The notes under the pieces: model-generated
What the model saw: the letters and a program-made list of their open reading frames with translations, nothing else
Told to the model about the DNA's origin: nothing
Databases searched by the model: none
Shown here: in pieces, positions 22,069 through 34,364 of the stretch
Position numbering within the stretch: position 1 is the first letter of the stretch
Layout: the number at the start of each line of letters is the position of its first letter
Origin: Serpula lacrymans var. lacrymans S7.9
Lineage: Eukaryota; Basidiomycota; Agaricomycetes; Boletales; Serpulaceae
Length of the DNA: 64,000 nucleotides
Direction of reading: 5' to 3'
NCBI RefSeq assembly: GCF_000218685.1
Contig: NW_006763300.1
Span: 1,661,932-1,725,931 of the forward strand
Program-made: the position numbers and the translations under genes

Positions 22069-23226
22069 AGGACCAGAAAGCTTCCCTCCACCTCAAAATC
22101 AAGCACCTCACAATTGGTCGGACCAAGAATCTTTAGACCTCAAACCTGACATAGCTACCAGAATGTCTGACGAACCCAATCACGGCAGCAAAGCTATCCT
22201 CGCTTCCCCTCCATTTGAATTCAGTGGTAAAAAGGAAACCTACGTTGACTGGAAAAACGCATTGGCCAATTACTTCTTTGCATATCCCAAAAGTTTCGAA
22301 ACCAATTCCTCTAAAGTCCTCTTTGCACTATCCCGCATCTCCTCTGACAAAGCGAACAATGCCTGTCACACTTGGAAGGCAAACTTTAACAATAGTACCG
22401 CAGTACAAGGAGATTTACTTGTGCCACGGAACTGGGGAACTATTTCAGAATTTATCAAGGAACTAGACACCGAATTCCTAGATCCCCACCTCAAATTGAA
22501 GGCAGAAATTGCGCTTCATAACTACGAACAAAGAGATATGACGGTGGATGCATACTTTGGAGGACTTGAGTCAAAACTTATGGAAGCAGGACTGCCGCCC
22601 GGCGCAGAAGAGAGTTATCCGTTCATTCAAAGTATCCTCCGCCAAAACCTCTCCCAATTCCTTCGTGACCGCATTTCTCAACAAGAGCACCTCCCCACAA
22701 CGTACCTGGAGTGGAAGACAGCAGCTAGGAAATGGGAACAACAGAACGAAGAACTTAATCTGGAACGCAGGAGAGAGAGAGACCACCACAACAAAAACCC
22801 CAGTACCAGCAGTACAGACCACATTACCAACAGAATTGTAACAACACTCAGCCGTCACATAATCAACAAGCAGTACTGCGTACAGAGACGCAAAGACCAC
22901 ATTATATTCAACAACGACCGCATTACACAACACAGAGGCCGCCTCCCCAGAATGCAATCCATCCTAACCCTAACGCAGTAGGAACATTTGGAGGACCAGG
23001 TGTGCCTATGGAAATCGGAAGCTCGAATGCACAGAGACAATGTTGGTCCAACCCGGACATTATATGTTACAATTGTGGCCAGCAAGGCCACATTGCTAGG
23101 AATTGCCCACACGGAAAAGTGGCAATACATTATATGGAAACAGAGGAAACCAGAGACACTCCTGCTACATCATCATTAAAAGAAATTGAAGCGCCGCCAA
23201 AGGATTTTCAGAATGGTCAGGAGTAA
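22069..23226 (+). pseudogene. Gag of Ty3 element A
   Basis: Gag forms the virus-like particle and binds element RNA. The frame through 22981 holds the capsid-like region (FEFSGKKETYVDWKNALANYF...DAYFGGLESKL...TTYLEWKTAARKWEQQNEEL). The coding sense then moves to another frame at a GA-dinucleotide run (about 22770-22783), where a Gln/Pro/Tyr-rich linker leads to the CCHC zinc knuckle CYNCGQQGHIARNCP (23064-23106). The 5' part of gag lies before 20264, split off by the family C insertion. A TAA at 23224-23226 ends the knuckle frame. Confidence 0.8.
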
Positions 23227-26200
23227 GCACAAACTCTCTGACCCGCAAAGTTGTGTCTAACTCTTGTACACTACCTACGACTGCAATAAAACGAGTTGAC
23301 CAATATTTACGTGCTGTTACTGAAACATATGCAAAGCCACATTCACCGGAATGGTTGGCTAGACGAATCAAGGACCAAGAACCCGAACGAGCAAGAGCTC
23401 TACTATGAAACTGGGCACATACAGACCACTACGAGCATATCACTCTACAAGCGATACAGATGCTAAAGAATCATAATGAGGAGAATATTGTGGAACGCAT
23501 CCATGCCTATACTTCACCACACAGACCCATGCCAAAACGAAGTCTTCATGTCATTTCTCAAGTCACTACCACAGACAACCGACAGATATGCACAGTACCT
23601 ACCCTTATCAACTCCGGCTGCACGAATTCGGTTATCGACCAAAGCCTAATTGACAAATATAACCTTCACACGACACCACTACCCATCCCTCTTGACGCCG
23701 CAGGAGCCGATGGCCAGTCCGAGAAAGTGACGCACTACGTCACCCTTCACATCAACGTGAAAGGAAAGGAACATCTAATGGATGTAATAGTTGCATCATT
23801 ACTTTCACCACACATATTACTGGGACATGACTGGTTAATACTTACCAATCCTTCAATTAACTGGCAGGCCAACAAGATTACATTCCCTACCGACAATTTG
23901 GAGTATTGTCCTAAAGAAGGGGATAAAATCTTAGCCATCAATCTCAATTTCTGCATAATGGAAATCACACAACTCGAAATCAACACCTTTGCCACCAAAA
24001 GCCAACAGATAGCAGAGTCAGCAGAAAGAGCTAAGTCAAAACTCACCTTCCGAGATGTCATCCCACCAATTTACCATGAATTTGAACCCGTTTTTACCAA
24101 AGAATCATTCAACAAACTTCCCCCCAAACGCCCTTGGGACCACGCAATTGAATTAGTACCAGAAGCTAATGGTCTTGACTGCAAAACGTACCCTCTTAGC
24201 CGCGATGAACAACACCATCTAGATGAATTCCTTGACAAAAACCTGAAAAGTGAACGTATTCGAGTATCCAAATCACCTTATGCCTCGCCATTCTTCTTTA
24301 TTAAAAAGAAAGACGGTTCACTACACCCTGTCCAAGACTATTGCAAACTGAACGAGCTTACCATAAAGAATCATTACATCCTCCCCCTCATATCCGAACT
24401 CATTGATAAGCTCAAAGGTGCCAATTACTTCACAAAGCTAGACGTGAGATGGGGGTACAACAATGTCCGAATCAATGAAGGAGACGAGCACAAAGCCGCT
24501 TTTAGAACCAATCGCGGCCTATTTGAACCCCTTGTTATGTTCTACGGACTTACCAACTCGCCGGCAACCTTCCAAACAATGATGGACCACCTCCTCAGAG
24601 AGCTGATCACAGAAGGAAAAGTTATCGTATATTTGGACAATATCATGATCTTCACAGAAACCCTCGAGGAACATCGTCAAATAGTCACCAGAGTCCTTCG
24701 CATTCTACAACAAAACCAATTATACCTTAAGCCGGAGAAATGCGAATTTGAGAAACAAGAAGTTGAATACCTTGGCATGATCATCTCCAGAGATACCATT
24801 CACATGGATCCGTTAAAAGTTGCAGCAGTAGCAGACTGGCCTACACCAAAGAACAAGAGAGAACTTCAATCCTTTTTAGGGTTTTCCAACTTCTATCGCA
24901 GATTCGTCAAGGACTACGGAAAAATCGCGAGACCACTTACTACGCTCACAGGAAAAGTTGATTGGATCTGGAAGGAAGAGCAAACAACGCCTTTTGAGAT
25001 TTTAAAGAAAACACTCACCACTGCCCCCACTCTCGCCATACCAAATGACAACAATCCGTTCAAATTAGAAACAGATGCCTCTGACTTTGCTGTAGGAGCG
25101 GCCTTATCTCAAAAACAGAATGATAAATTTCGACCCATTGCATTTCTCTCAAAAGCCCTCACCCCCAGCGAACAAAACTATGAGATCTATGACAAAGAAA
25201 TGCTCGCAGTTATGACTGCATTAGATGAATGGCGACATCACCTCGTAGGATCCAAACACCCCTTTACCATCTTCACCGATCATCAGAATCTCCTCTACTT
25301 CCGTCAACCCCAGAAATACAATCATCGCCAAGCTCAATGGTCTTCTCAGCTCGCAGACTACAACTTCAAGATGGAACACATCAAAGGGGATCAGAACACC
25401 AAAGCCGACCTGTTGAGCAGACGGGTTGACCATCCTAGAGGCGCAGATGACAACAAAAACCAGGCACTTCTCCCAGACATACACTTCAATGTGTTAGACA
25501 CCAACAAAGGATATTTACCGGACATACATAGAAACTTCCAAAGACGAGACAACATTGTAAAGAGAAACTTGAAGGAGAAGCCTAACGTCTGGGAAGAAAG
25601 AGATAGAATTATCTGGATTAAAAGCAAGTCTGAGACGAGTTTCTACCCAATTCCACAAGCTGATTGCATATACATCCCACGAGACAACAAATTACGAGCA
25701 CGCATACTGAAGGATCATCATGATGAAGTTCTTGCTGGACATCCAGGAGAGAGGACAATGTTCGAACGAGTAAACCGAGAGCTCTGGTGGCCCAGCCTCC
25801 ACACCGATATTCAACAATATGTACGAGGATGCGAAAGCTGCCAAAGGACAAAGGCACATCAGACAAAGCCTAAAGCCCCTCTACACCCAAACCCGATACC
25901 AGATCGGCCTTGGCGAGTTATCACCACCAACCTCATAGGCGCCCTACCGGAGTCTAAGGGCTACACCGCCATTCAAGTCTTTGTAGACCGATTCAGTAAA
26001 ATGGCACATTTCGTTCCCACCTTCATTACCCTTGACTCCGCCGGTTACGCTAAACAACTCAGGGATAATGTGATCCGACTCCACGGAGTACCCAAGAAGA
26101 TTATATCTGATTGAGGCCCCCAATTCATGTCACGATTTACCAAAGACTTCTATGAGTTAATGGGAATACAGCCAGGCCTTTCTACGGGTTACCACCCTCA

Positions 26201-27119
26201 GACGGATGGGCAATCGGAACAGATCAATCAAGACCTCGAACATTATCTCCGCGTCTTTGTGAATCATCGACAAGATGACTGGACAGATTGGCTTTCCATC
26301 GCCGAATTTACATACAACAATCATTTCCACACCGCAACAAATCAGACACCCTTCTCCGTAAACTATGGTCAACACCCACGAACAAACACTACTACCTCTT
26401 TGTCACCACAATCCGCATCGGCCGCTGAGTTCGGCGAACAAATGAAACAACTTCATGACCTTACAAAGTCTTCCCTTCTCCTAGCAAACGAGAACCTCCG
26501 ATGTTACTATGACCGTAAAAAATCCCCACCGCATGAATATCAGACAGGCGACAAACCCTGGTTAGAAGGTCATAACATCACGACAGATAGGCCAATGAAG
26601 AAATTGGACAACAAACGCTTTGGTCCTTTCAAAATCATCCAAAAAGTAGGGCCCTCGGCATATCAACTTGACATTCTGAAAAGTTGGAAGTCCATCCACC
26701 CCGTATTTAACGAGGCTATACTATCACCATACCATGCCCAGGAATTCCCTAACCAACCTGTCTCCTCGAGGCCACCACCCGAAATTGTTGAAGGAGTAGA
26801 CAAATACGAAGTAGAGAATATAATTGTGTCTAGACCAATGAAACTACGAGGCGCTAAACTCGACTACTTGGTTCACTGGCATGGTTATCTGGTCTCCAAA
26901 CGTACTTGGGAACCCGATACCAATCTTACGCACGTCTCCAATCTGCTTGTCGCCTCCCATAAAACGCATGCTGCTGCCCCTTGTATCATCACTGCTTCAT
27001 TACACTTCCGTCCCTATGAAAACTACACCACAACTTCTAAATCCCCGATGCTTTTTGATTGGATTACTAATAAGTTCCAAAGTGCCGCTTCCGGACTCAT
27101 GAGGACACGAGTCTTATAA
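23200..27119 (+). pseudogene. Pol of Ty3 element A: PR-RT-RNaseH-IN-chromodomain
   Basis: Pol sense begins near 23200 in the -1 frame relative to gag. A TGA at 23406-23408 and another at 26112-26114 (inside the integrase SD*GPQF motif) interrupt it. Domains: protease with NSGCTNSVID (normally DSG), RT with VRWGYNNVRI and YLDN (normally YLDD), RNase H with TDASDFAVGAAL, YDKEMLAV and TDHQNLLYF, integrase zinc finger HHDEVLAGHPGERT...CESC, catalytic core TTNLIGALP (normally D), then SD and the Glu of GQSEQINQDLE, and a C-terminal chromodomain (YEVENIIVSRPMK...YLVHWHGYLVSKRTWEPDTNL, 26805-26925). Protease, RT and integrase each lack one catalytic Asp, so the element cannot move by itself. Confidence 0.9.
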
Positions 27120-27131
27120 AAGGGGAGCTAA

Positions 27132-27759
27132 TGTAAGGAATCAATTTTTCTCATTGCATTCCCATCATGTCATGGCTATCCAACTCCTTCCTCGTTACTC
27201 CTCTCGCCCTCAGACTAGAGATCACAGCCGGTATTTTATTACTTTTATCTTTCTTCTTCTTCTTCTCCCTTCATACTCCTATTCTGCCGTACTTACAACA
27301 AAGGAGAGCCGTCATAGATCCTTGAGAAGATATCCGAATGACATAGCAATGATCCTACACTGTGTCAGGGAATACTTCGGAGGAATAGTAATCCGCAGTC
27401 TAGGATGTGACTCAGCGCCTAGTCATGGGCTTACTGATACAGCCGAATCATACATCACTTACCAAGACTCTCTCTCACGCCATTAGTAATTACGATAGAT
27501 TGGACCACTTGTCTTTTCTTTTCGTATCTATTAGTTATTTGATTAGATCATCTTCTCACCTTCTCCTTTTTCGATCTAATCTTCGCTGTTCACTATAAAA
27601 GGAGTACATATTCGATGTATTATTCCTTAGTTCAATATTAGTTTGGATTCGAGCCTACATCAATACTCTTCACTAACAATACCCTGATCCACCACCTTCA
27701 AAAGGGACTTGGCCAGGCATTTGTTTGTGTTATATAGCTTCCCTGTTTGCTGCCTGACA
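27132..27759 (+). mobile_element. 3' LTR of Ty3 element A
   Basis: Starts TGTAAGGAATCA twelve bases after the pol stop and ends GCTGCCTGACA. Contains a promoter-like TATAAAAGGAG at about 27594-27605. It is the reference copy for family A; other copies lie at 2057, 14986, 62477 (reverse) and 63182. The purine-rich AAAAGGGGAGC just upstream is a good polypurine tract. Confidence 0.9.
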
Positions 27760-27769
27760 GGTTGGTCAC

Positions 27770-28563
27770 ATGATTTCCCACTGGTTTCAACTGGTTTGAG
27801 CTACAAACTGCGGCAACACTAATCACGGTAGTGAACCAAATGCAAAAAAATCTACTAAGATCTGTTAGCTGTTGTTCCGAACAATGGCAAAGACATCTGC
27901 CAAAGCTACAATGCCTGGAAATTCTTACATAACCTGTGCCACTATGGCCCATCCTATTTTGCTTGTTTCAAGTCTCAGCTCAAAGGACCGCCGGTTATTG
28001 AACAATTACTGGTGGTCAAAACTCCTATAATTGCTGTTTAAGCCATGGACATCAATAACTCCACTATTTCAGGAAATATATGTGCTGTAGTGGACTTACT
28101 AGCACAGGGTGGGTTTCATGTGGCCAACAAAAGCAAACCCGAGGAGAATGATCTTGAGGACCATGTAGTATTGTTTCATGGTGATTCCGGCACAGGAGAA
28201 CATCTCCAGGCCATCCAACAACGCCAAGCAATTGAGGAAACACCTTGGAACTGGTTCCAACATGTGATCTTTGTGCCTGGGCTGTTTCACCTCAAGATGG
28301 CGGCGGTGGACGGACTTCGGTGAGTTTATATACAGCCTGTGGCTGCCAGGGAAGATGAGACAAGCTTGATGTGTGATATGGCAAGGCTCCGCCCAAAGGA
28401 AACCAGGAATTTTTGCTTGAAACCCGGTTTCCATCAGACACATCAAGTTATTGGTCACACCAGCATCTGTTGACATCTGGATTGCTGGTGAATCAAAGCT
28501 AAGAAGCAAAATAGCCAGCAAACAACTCCAGAGGTGTTTTCTGGCAGCGAGCCATCATTCAAA
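27770..28563 (+). pseudogene. DUF6589 protein, 5' part, broken
   Basis: DUF6589 proteins are widespread, unstudied proteins in basidiomycete genomes. The frame at 28045-28323 holds MDINNSTISGN, LFHGDSGTGEHLQAIQQRQAIEETPW and FQHVIFVPGLFHLKMA, the family's hallmark blocks. A TGA at 28321 is followed in the same sense by VYIQPVAAREDETSL, RLRPKET and KPGFHQTHQVIGHTSIC, with another stop. Sequence upstream to the LTR end (27759) still reads as family-like but with stops. The gene continues at 34721 on the far side of a Ty3 insertion with TSD TCAAA. Confidence 0.75.
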
Positions 28564-28919
28564 TGTTACGATCACACATTTTCGGACCTTTAAATTTCAT
28601 TCTCCTCTTTAACCTTTTTAGATACAACTCTCTCACGCAGTGGAGCTGGTCACACGGGCTGGGCCCCATGACATCATCAGCCACTACCTCTATCAAACTG
28701 TACAGTACACATGTACAAATAAACCTGTAGTAGTATATATACCCCAATAGATCCAGGAAACTCCTCAGCGAGTCTTCCTGTTGTTTACCCACAACTAACT
28801 CGGTCCTCCCACTGAGCTTGCTAGCCTCAGGGACTGCGGTATACAAACCCAGTCACCCATTATTCTTCTTAGAGTTCGGCGTGTGCACCAGAGTATACAA
28901 ACTTTTGGGTATTGTTACA
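28564..28919 (+). mobile_element. 5' LTR of E1 (family B, short subtype)
   Basis: Starts TGTTACGATCACAC and ends GGGTATTGTTACA, followed directly by the leader CTAAGACTCGCTC shared by the other family B elements. Contains a promoter-like ATATATACCCC near 28733-28745. Confidence 0.9.
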
Positions 28920-29487
28920 CTAAGACTCGCTCCCTCACTCTCCTGCACTGTGTGCAAAGCCGGACCACAGGCTTAAGTGGATTTCGTTATACGCGGCCCT
29001 CAGCGTTAAGAGGTGGTGTCCGAAAACCTTTCTTGGTTATACACGCGTCGTTGGGCCTAGTGCCAGACCGTAAGACCTAAAGGCGGTTCCCGCAGAGATA
29101 GGCTAGTGCCATACTCAAGGGAAATAGGAATTTATTGAAACATTACACGGCCCCCAGTGTCAAGGGGAGTAATTAGCAGCATCAGTGGTGTGGAACCATT
29201 GGTGTTTACATATTAGATAAACAGCTTCTTCTTCGAATACCTCTGACCAGGCCGGGCACTTGCCTCCGCCAGTTGGAGAAGGGTTGACAGCTTAACAAGC
29301 GGACCACCCCCTGACAACCGTTCGGACCAGGGTTTATTACGTTACTTTTTATATACATTTTATTACTATACGTGTGGGTAGTCGGAGATTGAGATCCGAT
29401 ATCCAGCTAGGAAGAGGTTGATCCGCAGATAGCAAGCGGGGACCCCTAGTTACTTTGTTTTTACTTTACACACCGAAACAAGTCGAC
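28920..29487 (+). other. Untranslated leader of E1
   Basis: About 570 bases between the 5' LTR and the gag ATG, colinear with 55371-55943 (E-K) and 38872-39440 (E4). Includes a conserved stretch with GTCAAGGGGAGTA and GACCAGGGTTTATTA. No ORF. The primer binding site should be at its 5' end, but I do not recognise the complementary tRNA. Confidence 0.7.
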
Positions 29488-30530
29488 ATGTCGTCGCACG
29501 AACAACCGGATTACAATGCCCTCCTTCACAGGATGCGGCAACAGATCCTAGAGCTCACAGCTCAAATCGGCGAACTGCAAAACAATCCAGCAGCGTCAGT
29601 TGAAAGGAAGTTCAACAAAAAGGTCGAGATTGTCGCTGACCCCGGCAGTTTCGACGGAGACAGAGCAAGATTCGCCGAGTGGTGGATCAAGCTCCAAATA
29701 TGGGTGAAGGCTAATTACAAGGCCTTTGAAGACGATTTCGAGTTATCGACAGCAGTATTGTCGAGACTCAAGGGACCTGTGGCGGGTCGATACGCCCAAG
29801 TTAGATTACAAGAGTGCTACCAGTCGGGCAACTGGCCAGCATGGGACAATCTCAAAGCGGAGATCGAAAAATACTTCAAGCCGCAGGCAGAACGCGACTG
29901 GGCGCGTCAGCAAATCCGGTCCTTCACTCAGGGAAACATGAGGACGGACGATTTCGTTACCGGGTTCCTGGCTCTCTCTATCCAAGGAGGGCTTGGGAAC
30001 GAACACGCAGTAGAGTTGCTGGAGCGAAACGTAGCTCCAGCAATTGCCCAGCAACTCTACTTGCAAGGGTGACGAGAAGACGAGCTGGCGAACGCAGCAG
30101 AAGCCGTTCGGGATATCGGTAGAGCTCAGGAGCTCTATCAGATGCAATTTGGTGGCAGGTCCACCAACACAAACAACCAACCCCAGAGGCGCCCTGGGTT
30201 ACCAAACCAAAAACAAAACCATTCTAACGGGTTTAGGCCTTATGGGCTGCAGCCAGGTAGAGGAGCTCCAATGGAGATCGGCGCGGTCCAAGGAGGACAG
30301 ATGCGCAGATTTAAGGGCTCTTGCTACAGCTGTGGCAAAGAAGGGCATATGTCCCGAGACTGCAGAGCGCAGGCCGCTCAAAACACAAACACCCAAGGGT
30401 GCCAGGCGCGCCAATTAGAAATAGAAAAACCAGACGATCGGCTCAATTCGTTGACCGGTCGTTCATATGATGAAATTTGGGCCTTCTTCTATGATCAGCA
30501 GGCGGCTGAGATGAAGACTCAGGGAAAAGC
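29488..30530 (+). pseudogene. Gag of E1
   Basis: Translation starts at MSSHEQPDYNALLHRMRQ. The capsid-like part contains VADPGSFDGDRARFAEWWIKLQIW and QAERDWARQQI. A TGA at 30070-30072 replaces the CGA present in the E-K copy (GRREEE). After it the frame carries MQFGGRSTN, a PMEIGAVQGG linker and one CCHC knuckle CYSCGKEGHMSRDC (30322-30363). The end is cut by the inverted LTR block at 30531. Ty3 Gag packages element RNA; this copy is truncated by the stop and by the rearrangement. Confidence 0.85.
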
Positions 30531-30892
30531 GTAACGATACCCAGAAGTTTGTATACTCTGGTGCACACGCCGAACTCTAAGTGGAGGGTAATGGGTGACT
30601 GGGTTTGTATACCGCAGTCCCAGAGGCTAGCAAGCTCAGTAGGAGGACCGAGTTAGTTGTGGGTAAACAACAGGAAGACTTGCTGAGGAGTTTCCTGGAT
30701 CTATTGGGGTATATATACTACTACAGGTTTATTTATACATGTGTACTGTACAGTTAACAGAGGCAGTGGCTGATGATGTCATGGGGCCCAGCACGTGTGA
30801 CCAGCTCCACTGCGTGAGAGAGTTGTATCTAAAATGGAAAAGGTTAAAGAGGAGAATGAAAATTAAAGGTCCGAAAATGTGTGATCGTAACA
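30531..30892 (-). mobile_element. Reverse-oriented family B LTR inside E1
   Basis: Reverse complement of the E1 3' LTR, fused directly to gag on its left. It has no target duplication of its own, and the neighbouring reverse pol block continues it, so it is part of the inverted arm and not a separate insertion. Confidence 0.85.
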
Positions 30893-31877
30893 CTACCCCC
30901 CTCCTATGGTTCCACTTCCAGACGAGACCACGTACCAGAGGTTGTAGTTAGATTTTCGGGCATCAGTTGAAATAAAGAAGAAAATATTTTTGAGCCTATA
31001 CCTCGAAGCTTCCTGGGAGCTGAGGGTTTGTTTTTATAAAATTTGCGAACAGCGTCTCGAGAATTATCCAGATGTGCTTCTGGTTCCCAAGTTCTGTCCT
31101 CGTCTCCATAGCCCCTCCAGTGGACTAGGAATTCTAATTTTCCACGCTTCAAGCGCGCGTCTACGACTTTTTCCACTTCAAATTCTTCGTGACCTTCCTG
31201 TGTCACTTCTACAGGTCCTGGCCTGTCCACTCGTTGACCTGGCAACGTTCCTTTGTAAGGTTTCACACGGCTGATGTTCACCGTGGGTACTACCTTCATA
31301 CGTTTTGGGAGTTCCAGCTCCACTGCATTGGGCTAGACCGCCTTAATCCGGTAAGGGCCAATCCACTTTTCAGTCAATTTCCTTGATTGCCGATCTTTTA
31401 ACTTTAAATGTTCGGTATCTAACCAAACTAGATCACCGACTTGGTAATCTGGGGATTTCGAGCGTCTACGCTCTGCTTTCTTAACCATCTGCTCAGCAGA
31501 TTTAAACAACGCCTTGCGTGTTTCTTCTAAGACAGACTTCATGTCTTTTGCCATGGTTCCCGCAGCCTCGTTTTTGCTTTTACCAGGTTCTACACCCATT
31601 CTTGGTAGGTACGACCTCGTGACCTCGAATGGTGCTTTTCCTGTAGCCGACGACTGTTTAATGTTATATGAGAACTGGGCTATTTTTAGCCACTTGGCCC
31701 AATCCGTCTGTCTGTCATTGATAAATATTCGGAGATACTGCTTCAATTCCTGATTGAGTCTCTCCGTTTGTCCGTCTGTTTGCGGATGGAATGCCATTGA
31801 TAATTTTGGCTTGATGCCCAGCATCCTACAAAGTTCTTTTGTAAATTCGCTAGCGAATTGAGGTCCTCTATCAGAGA
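30893..31877 (-). pseudogene. Inverted copy of integrase C-terminus and chromodomain in E1
   Basis: The minus strand encodes the chromodomain ([34 protein letters not shown]; frame 30904-31323) and integrase from SDRGPQFASEF and GQTERLNQELKQ to the GPY-like region (31333-31866). It matches the plus-strand copy at 33380-34353 almost base for base, including the shared TAG between the two frames. At about 31871-31880 the homology ends at a short GAGATA match and plus-strand protease sequence begins. Confidence 0.85.
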
Positions 31878-33924
31878 TACAAATGTTACCGCTGCACCAG
31901 CGTCTCAAAATGAGCGTGGCCCCGGCGAGATAAACACTAGGGTGCTTGGTTCTGGAAACAAAACACAAAAAAATATAGAAAAGAACAAAGTAGAAAAACA
32001 TGTATCTTTTGATGATAGTATTTCTCTGGAGCCACTTCCCACAGAAACCCCAAGGCGTGTGTTGATGCGCACGTATATATTTCAAAAAGAGATCTGTTTA
32101 GACGTTGCGGTTGAAGACCTTGCCCAAGGGACTATACACCCAACTAGCGCACTGCTTGATTCAGGCGCCAACGGAATATTTATAGATCAGGTCTGGGCGG
32201 AGAAAGCTGGTCTCCCACTCCAAAAATTAGAAGCATCTATTTCTGTTTACAACGTTGATGGCACGCTTAATGCTGGTGGATGCATAACACACAAGTGTTC
32301 CTTCGTGGTCGAGTACCAAGGACACCGAGAACGCATCACTGCAGAAGCTACTCAACTAGGAAAGATTAACTTGATATTAGGCTGGACCTGGCTATTTAAA
32401 CACAACCCTGAGATAGACTGGAAAACCGGGGCAGTTACACTGTCACGTTGTCCTCAGGAGTGTTCCGAATTAGGTAAACCTATTCACATACGTCAATCTG
32501 AATCTGAAGAGAAGATAAACGCTGGTCACGTTTATAACACACTCAGATCTCTGGATAAAGTAGACGACGATGATGATGAGGTTAAACCTGAAGAGGAAAT
32601 AAAGAGGCTGGTACCTCCAGAGTATCATGACTTCTGGAAAGTCTTTTCAAAACATAAATCAGAGCGCTTCCCGGAGGCTAAGCCTTGGGACCATGCTATA
32701 GAGTTGAAGGATACTTTTAAACTGAAAAAGGGACACATGATTCCCCTCTCTGCTACAGAAAGAGAGGAGGTTTCAACCTTCATAGATGAGCAACTCAGGA
32801 AAGGGTACATCAAACCTTCCAAGAGTCCTCAGACGGCACCAGTATTCTTTATACCTAAAAAGGATGGTAAAAAGTGTATGGTTATGGACTATCGTTATTT
32901 AAACGAACACACGGTTAAAAATGCCTATCCGCTACCATTGATTGGTCAGCTAGTAGACAAATTGGCTGGCACCAAATTATTAACAAAGATGGATCTCAGA
33001 TGGGGTTACAACAACGTACTCATCAAAGGAGAAGATACTTGGAAGGCAGCGTTCACATGCCACCGAGGATCCTTTGAGCCCCTCGTCATGTTCTTTGGAC
33101 TTACGAACTCGCCTGCTACGTTCCAAAGCATGATGAATGAAATCTTTGCTGATATGGAAAATTGTGTCGTTATCTACATTGACGATGTCCTTATATTCAC
33201 AAAGTCGGACGTTGGTAATCTACCTGAGTCAAACGGGTATGATTCAGTAATGGTGGTGGTGGATCGCTTCTCAAAGGAAGTTGTATTCATTCCCACAAAT
33301 AAAACTATCACAGCCGCTGGCACGGCAGATCTATTTAAAGATTTTGTATGGTCTATCCAAGGGTTACCTGAAACGGTAATCTCCGATAGAGGACCTCAAT
33401 TCGCTAGCGAATTTACAAAAGAACTTTGTAGGATGCTGGGCATCAAGCCGAAATTATCAACGGCATTCCATCCGCAAACAGACGGACAAACGGAGAGACT
33501 CAATCAGGAATTGAAGCAATATCTCCGGATATTTATCAATGACAGACAGACGGATTGGGCCAAGTGGCTAAAGATAGCCCAGTTCTCATATAATATTAAA
33601 CAGTCGTCGGCTACAGGAAAAGCACCATTCGAGGTCACGAGGTCGTACCTACCAAGAATGGGTGTAGAACCTGGTAAAAGCAAAAACGAGGCTGCGGGAA
33701 CCATGGCAAAAGACATGAAGTCTGTCTTAGAAGAAACACGCAAGGCGTTGTTTAAATCTGCTGAGCAGATGGTTAAGAAAGCAGAGCGTAGACGCTCGAA
33801 ATCCCCAGATTACCAAGTCGGTGATCTAGTTTGGTTAGATACCGAACATTTAAAGTTAAAAGATCGGCAATCAAGGAAATTGACTGAAAAGTGGATTGGC
33901 CCTTACCGGATTAAGGCGGTCTAG
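31878..33924 (+). pseudogene. E1 pol: protease and RT palm fused to integrase
   Basis: Plus-strand frame with protease (LLDSGANGIFID, about 32155-32190; catalytic DSG intact), RT fingers and palm (KKDGKKCMVMDYRYLNEHT, MDLRWGYNNV, FGLTNSPATFQ, YIDDVLIFTKS at 33170-33210), then an abrupt join to integrase (GNLPESNGYDSVMVVVDRFSKE, SDRGPQF, GQTERLNQELKQ). The RT thumb, RNase H and the integrase zinc finger are missing, so this is an internal deletion of roughly 1.5-2 kb relative to a full Ty3 pol. It ends at a TAG after RIKAV at 33924. Confidence 0.9.
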
Positions 33925-34353
33925 CCCAATGCAGTGGAGCTGGAACTCCCAAAACGTATGAAGGTAGTACCCACGGTGAACATCAGCCGTGTGAAACCTT
34001 ACAAAGGAACGTTGCCAGGTCAACGAGTGGACAGGCCAGGACCTGTAGAAGTGACACAGGAAGGTCACGAAGAATTTGAAGTGGAAAAAGTCGTAGACGC
34101 GCGCTTGAAGCGTGGAAAATTAGAATTCCTAGTCCACTGGAGGGGCTATGGAGACGAGGACAGAACTTGGGAACCAGAAGCACATCTGGATAATTCTCGA
34201 GACGCTGTTCGCAAATTTTATAAAAACAAACCCTCAGCTCCCAGGAAGCTTCGAGGTATAGGCTCAAAAATATTTTCTTCTTTATTTCAACTGATGCCCG
34301 AAAATCTAACTACAACCTCTGGTACGTGGTCTCGTCTGGAAGTGGAACCATAG
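33925..34353 (+). pseudogene. E1 integrase tail and chromodomain
   Basis: After the TAG at 33922-33924 the same sense continues with NAVELELPKRMKVVPTVNIS and the chromodomain [35 protein letters not shown]. Chromodomains on Ty3 integrases are known to direct insertion to marked chromatin. The stop separates it from the integrase core. Confidence 0.85.
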
Positions 34354-34364
34354 GAGGGGGGTAG

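Larger units (their letters stand above)
18834..27759 (+). mobile_element. Ty3/gypsy element A, 5' LTR missing
   Basis: Plus-strand element with, in order, an extra upstream ORF (18834-20070), a gag interrupted by a family C insertion, pol (protease, RT, RNase H, integrase, chromodomain) and a 3' LTR. The pol order places it in the Ty3/gypsy group with a C-terminal chromodomain. It is dead: frameshifts, stops and three catalytic Asp-to-Asn changes. The left boundary is the first position where element-like coding sequence is seen, not a real terminus. Confidence 0.8.

Noticed and set aside
23200..23226. Programmed -1 frameshift between gag and pol of element A
   Set aside because: Only a GATTTTC run is present, not a canonical slippery heptamer, and nearby decay (GA-run frameshift, TGA) makes mutation equally likely.
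31858..33924. The 688-residue E1 pol frame as a novel fusion protein
   Set aside because: Its first codons lie in the inverted arm and the RT-integrase join is an internal deletion; it is a rearrangement product.
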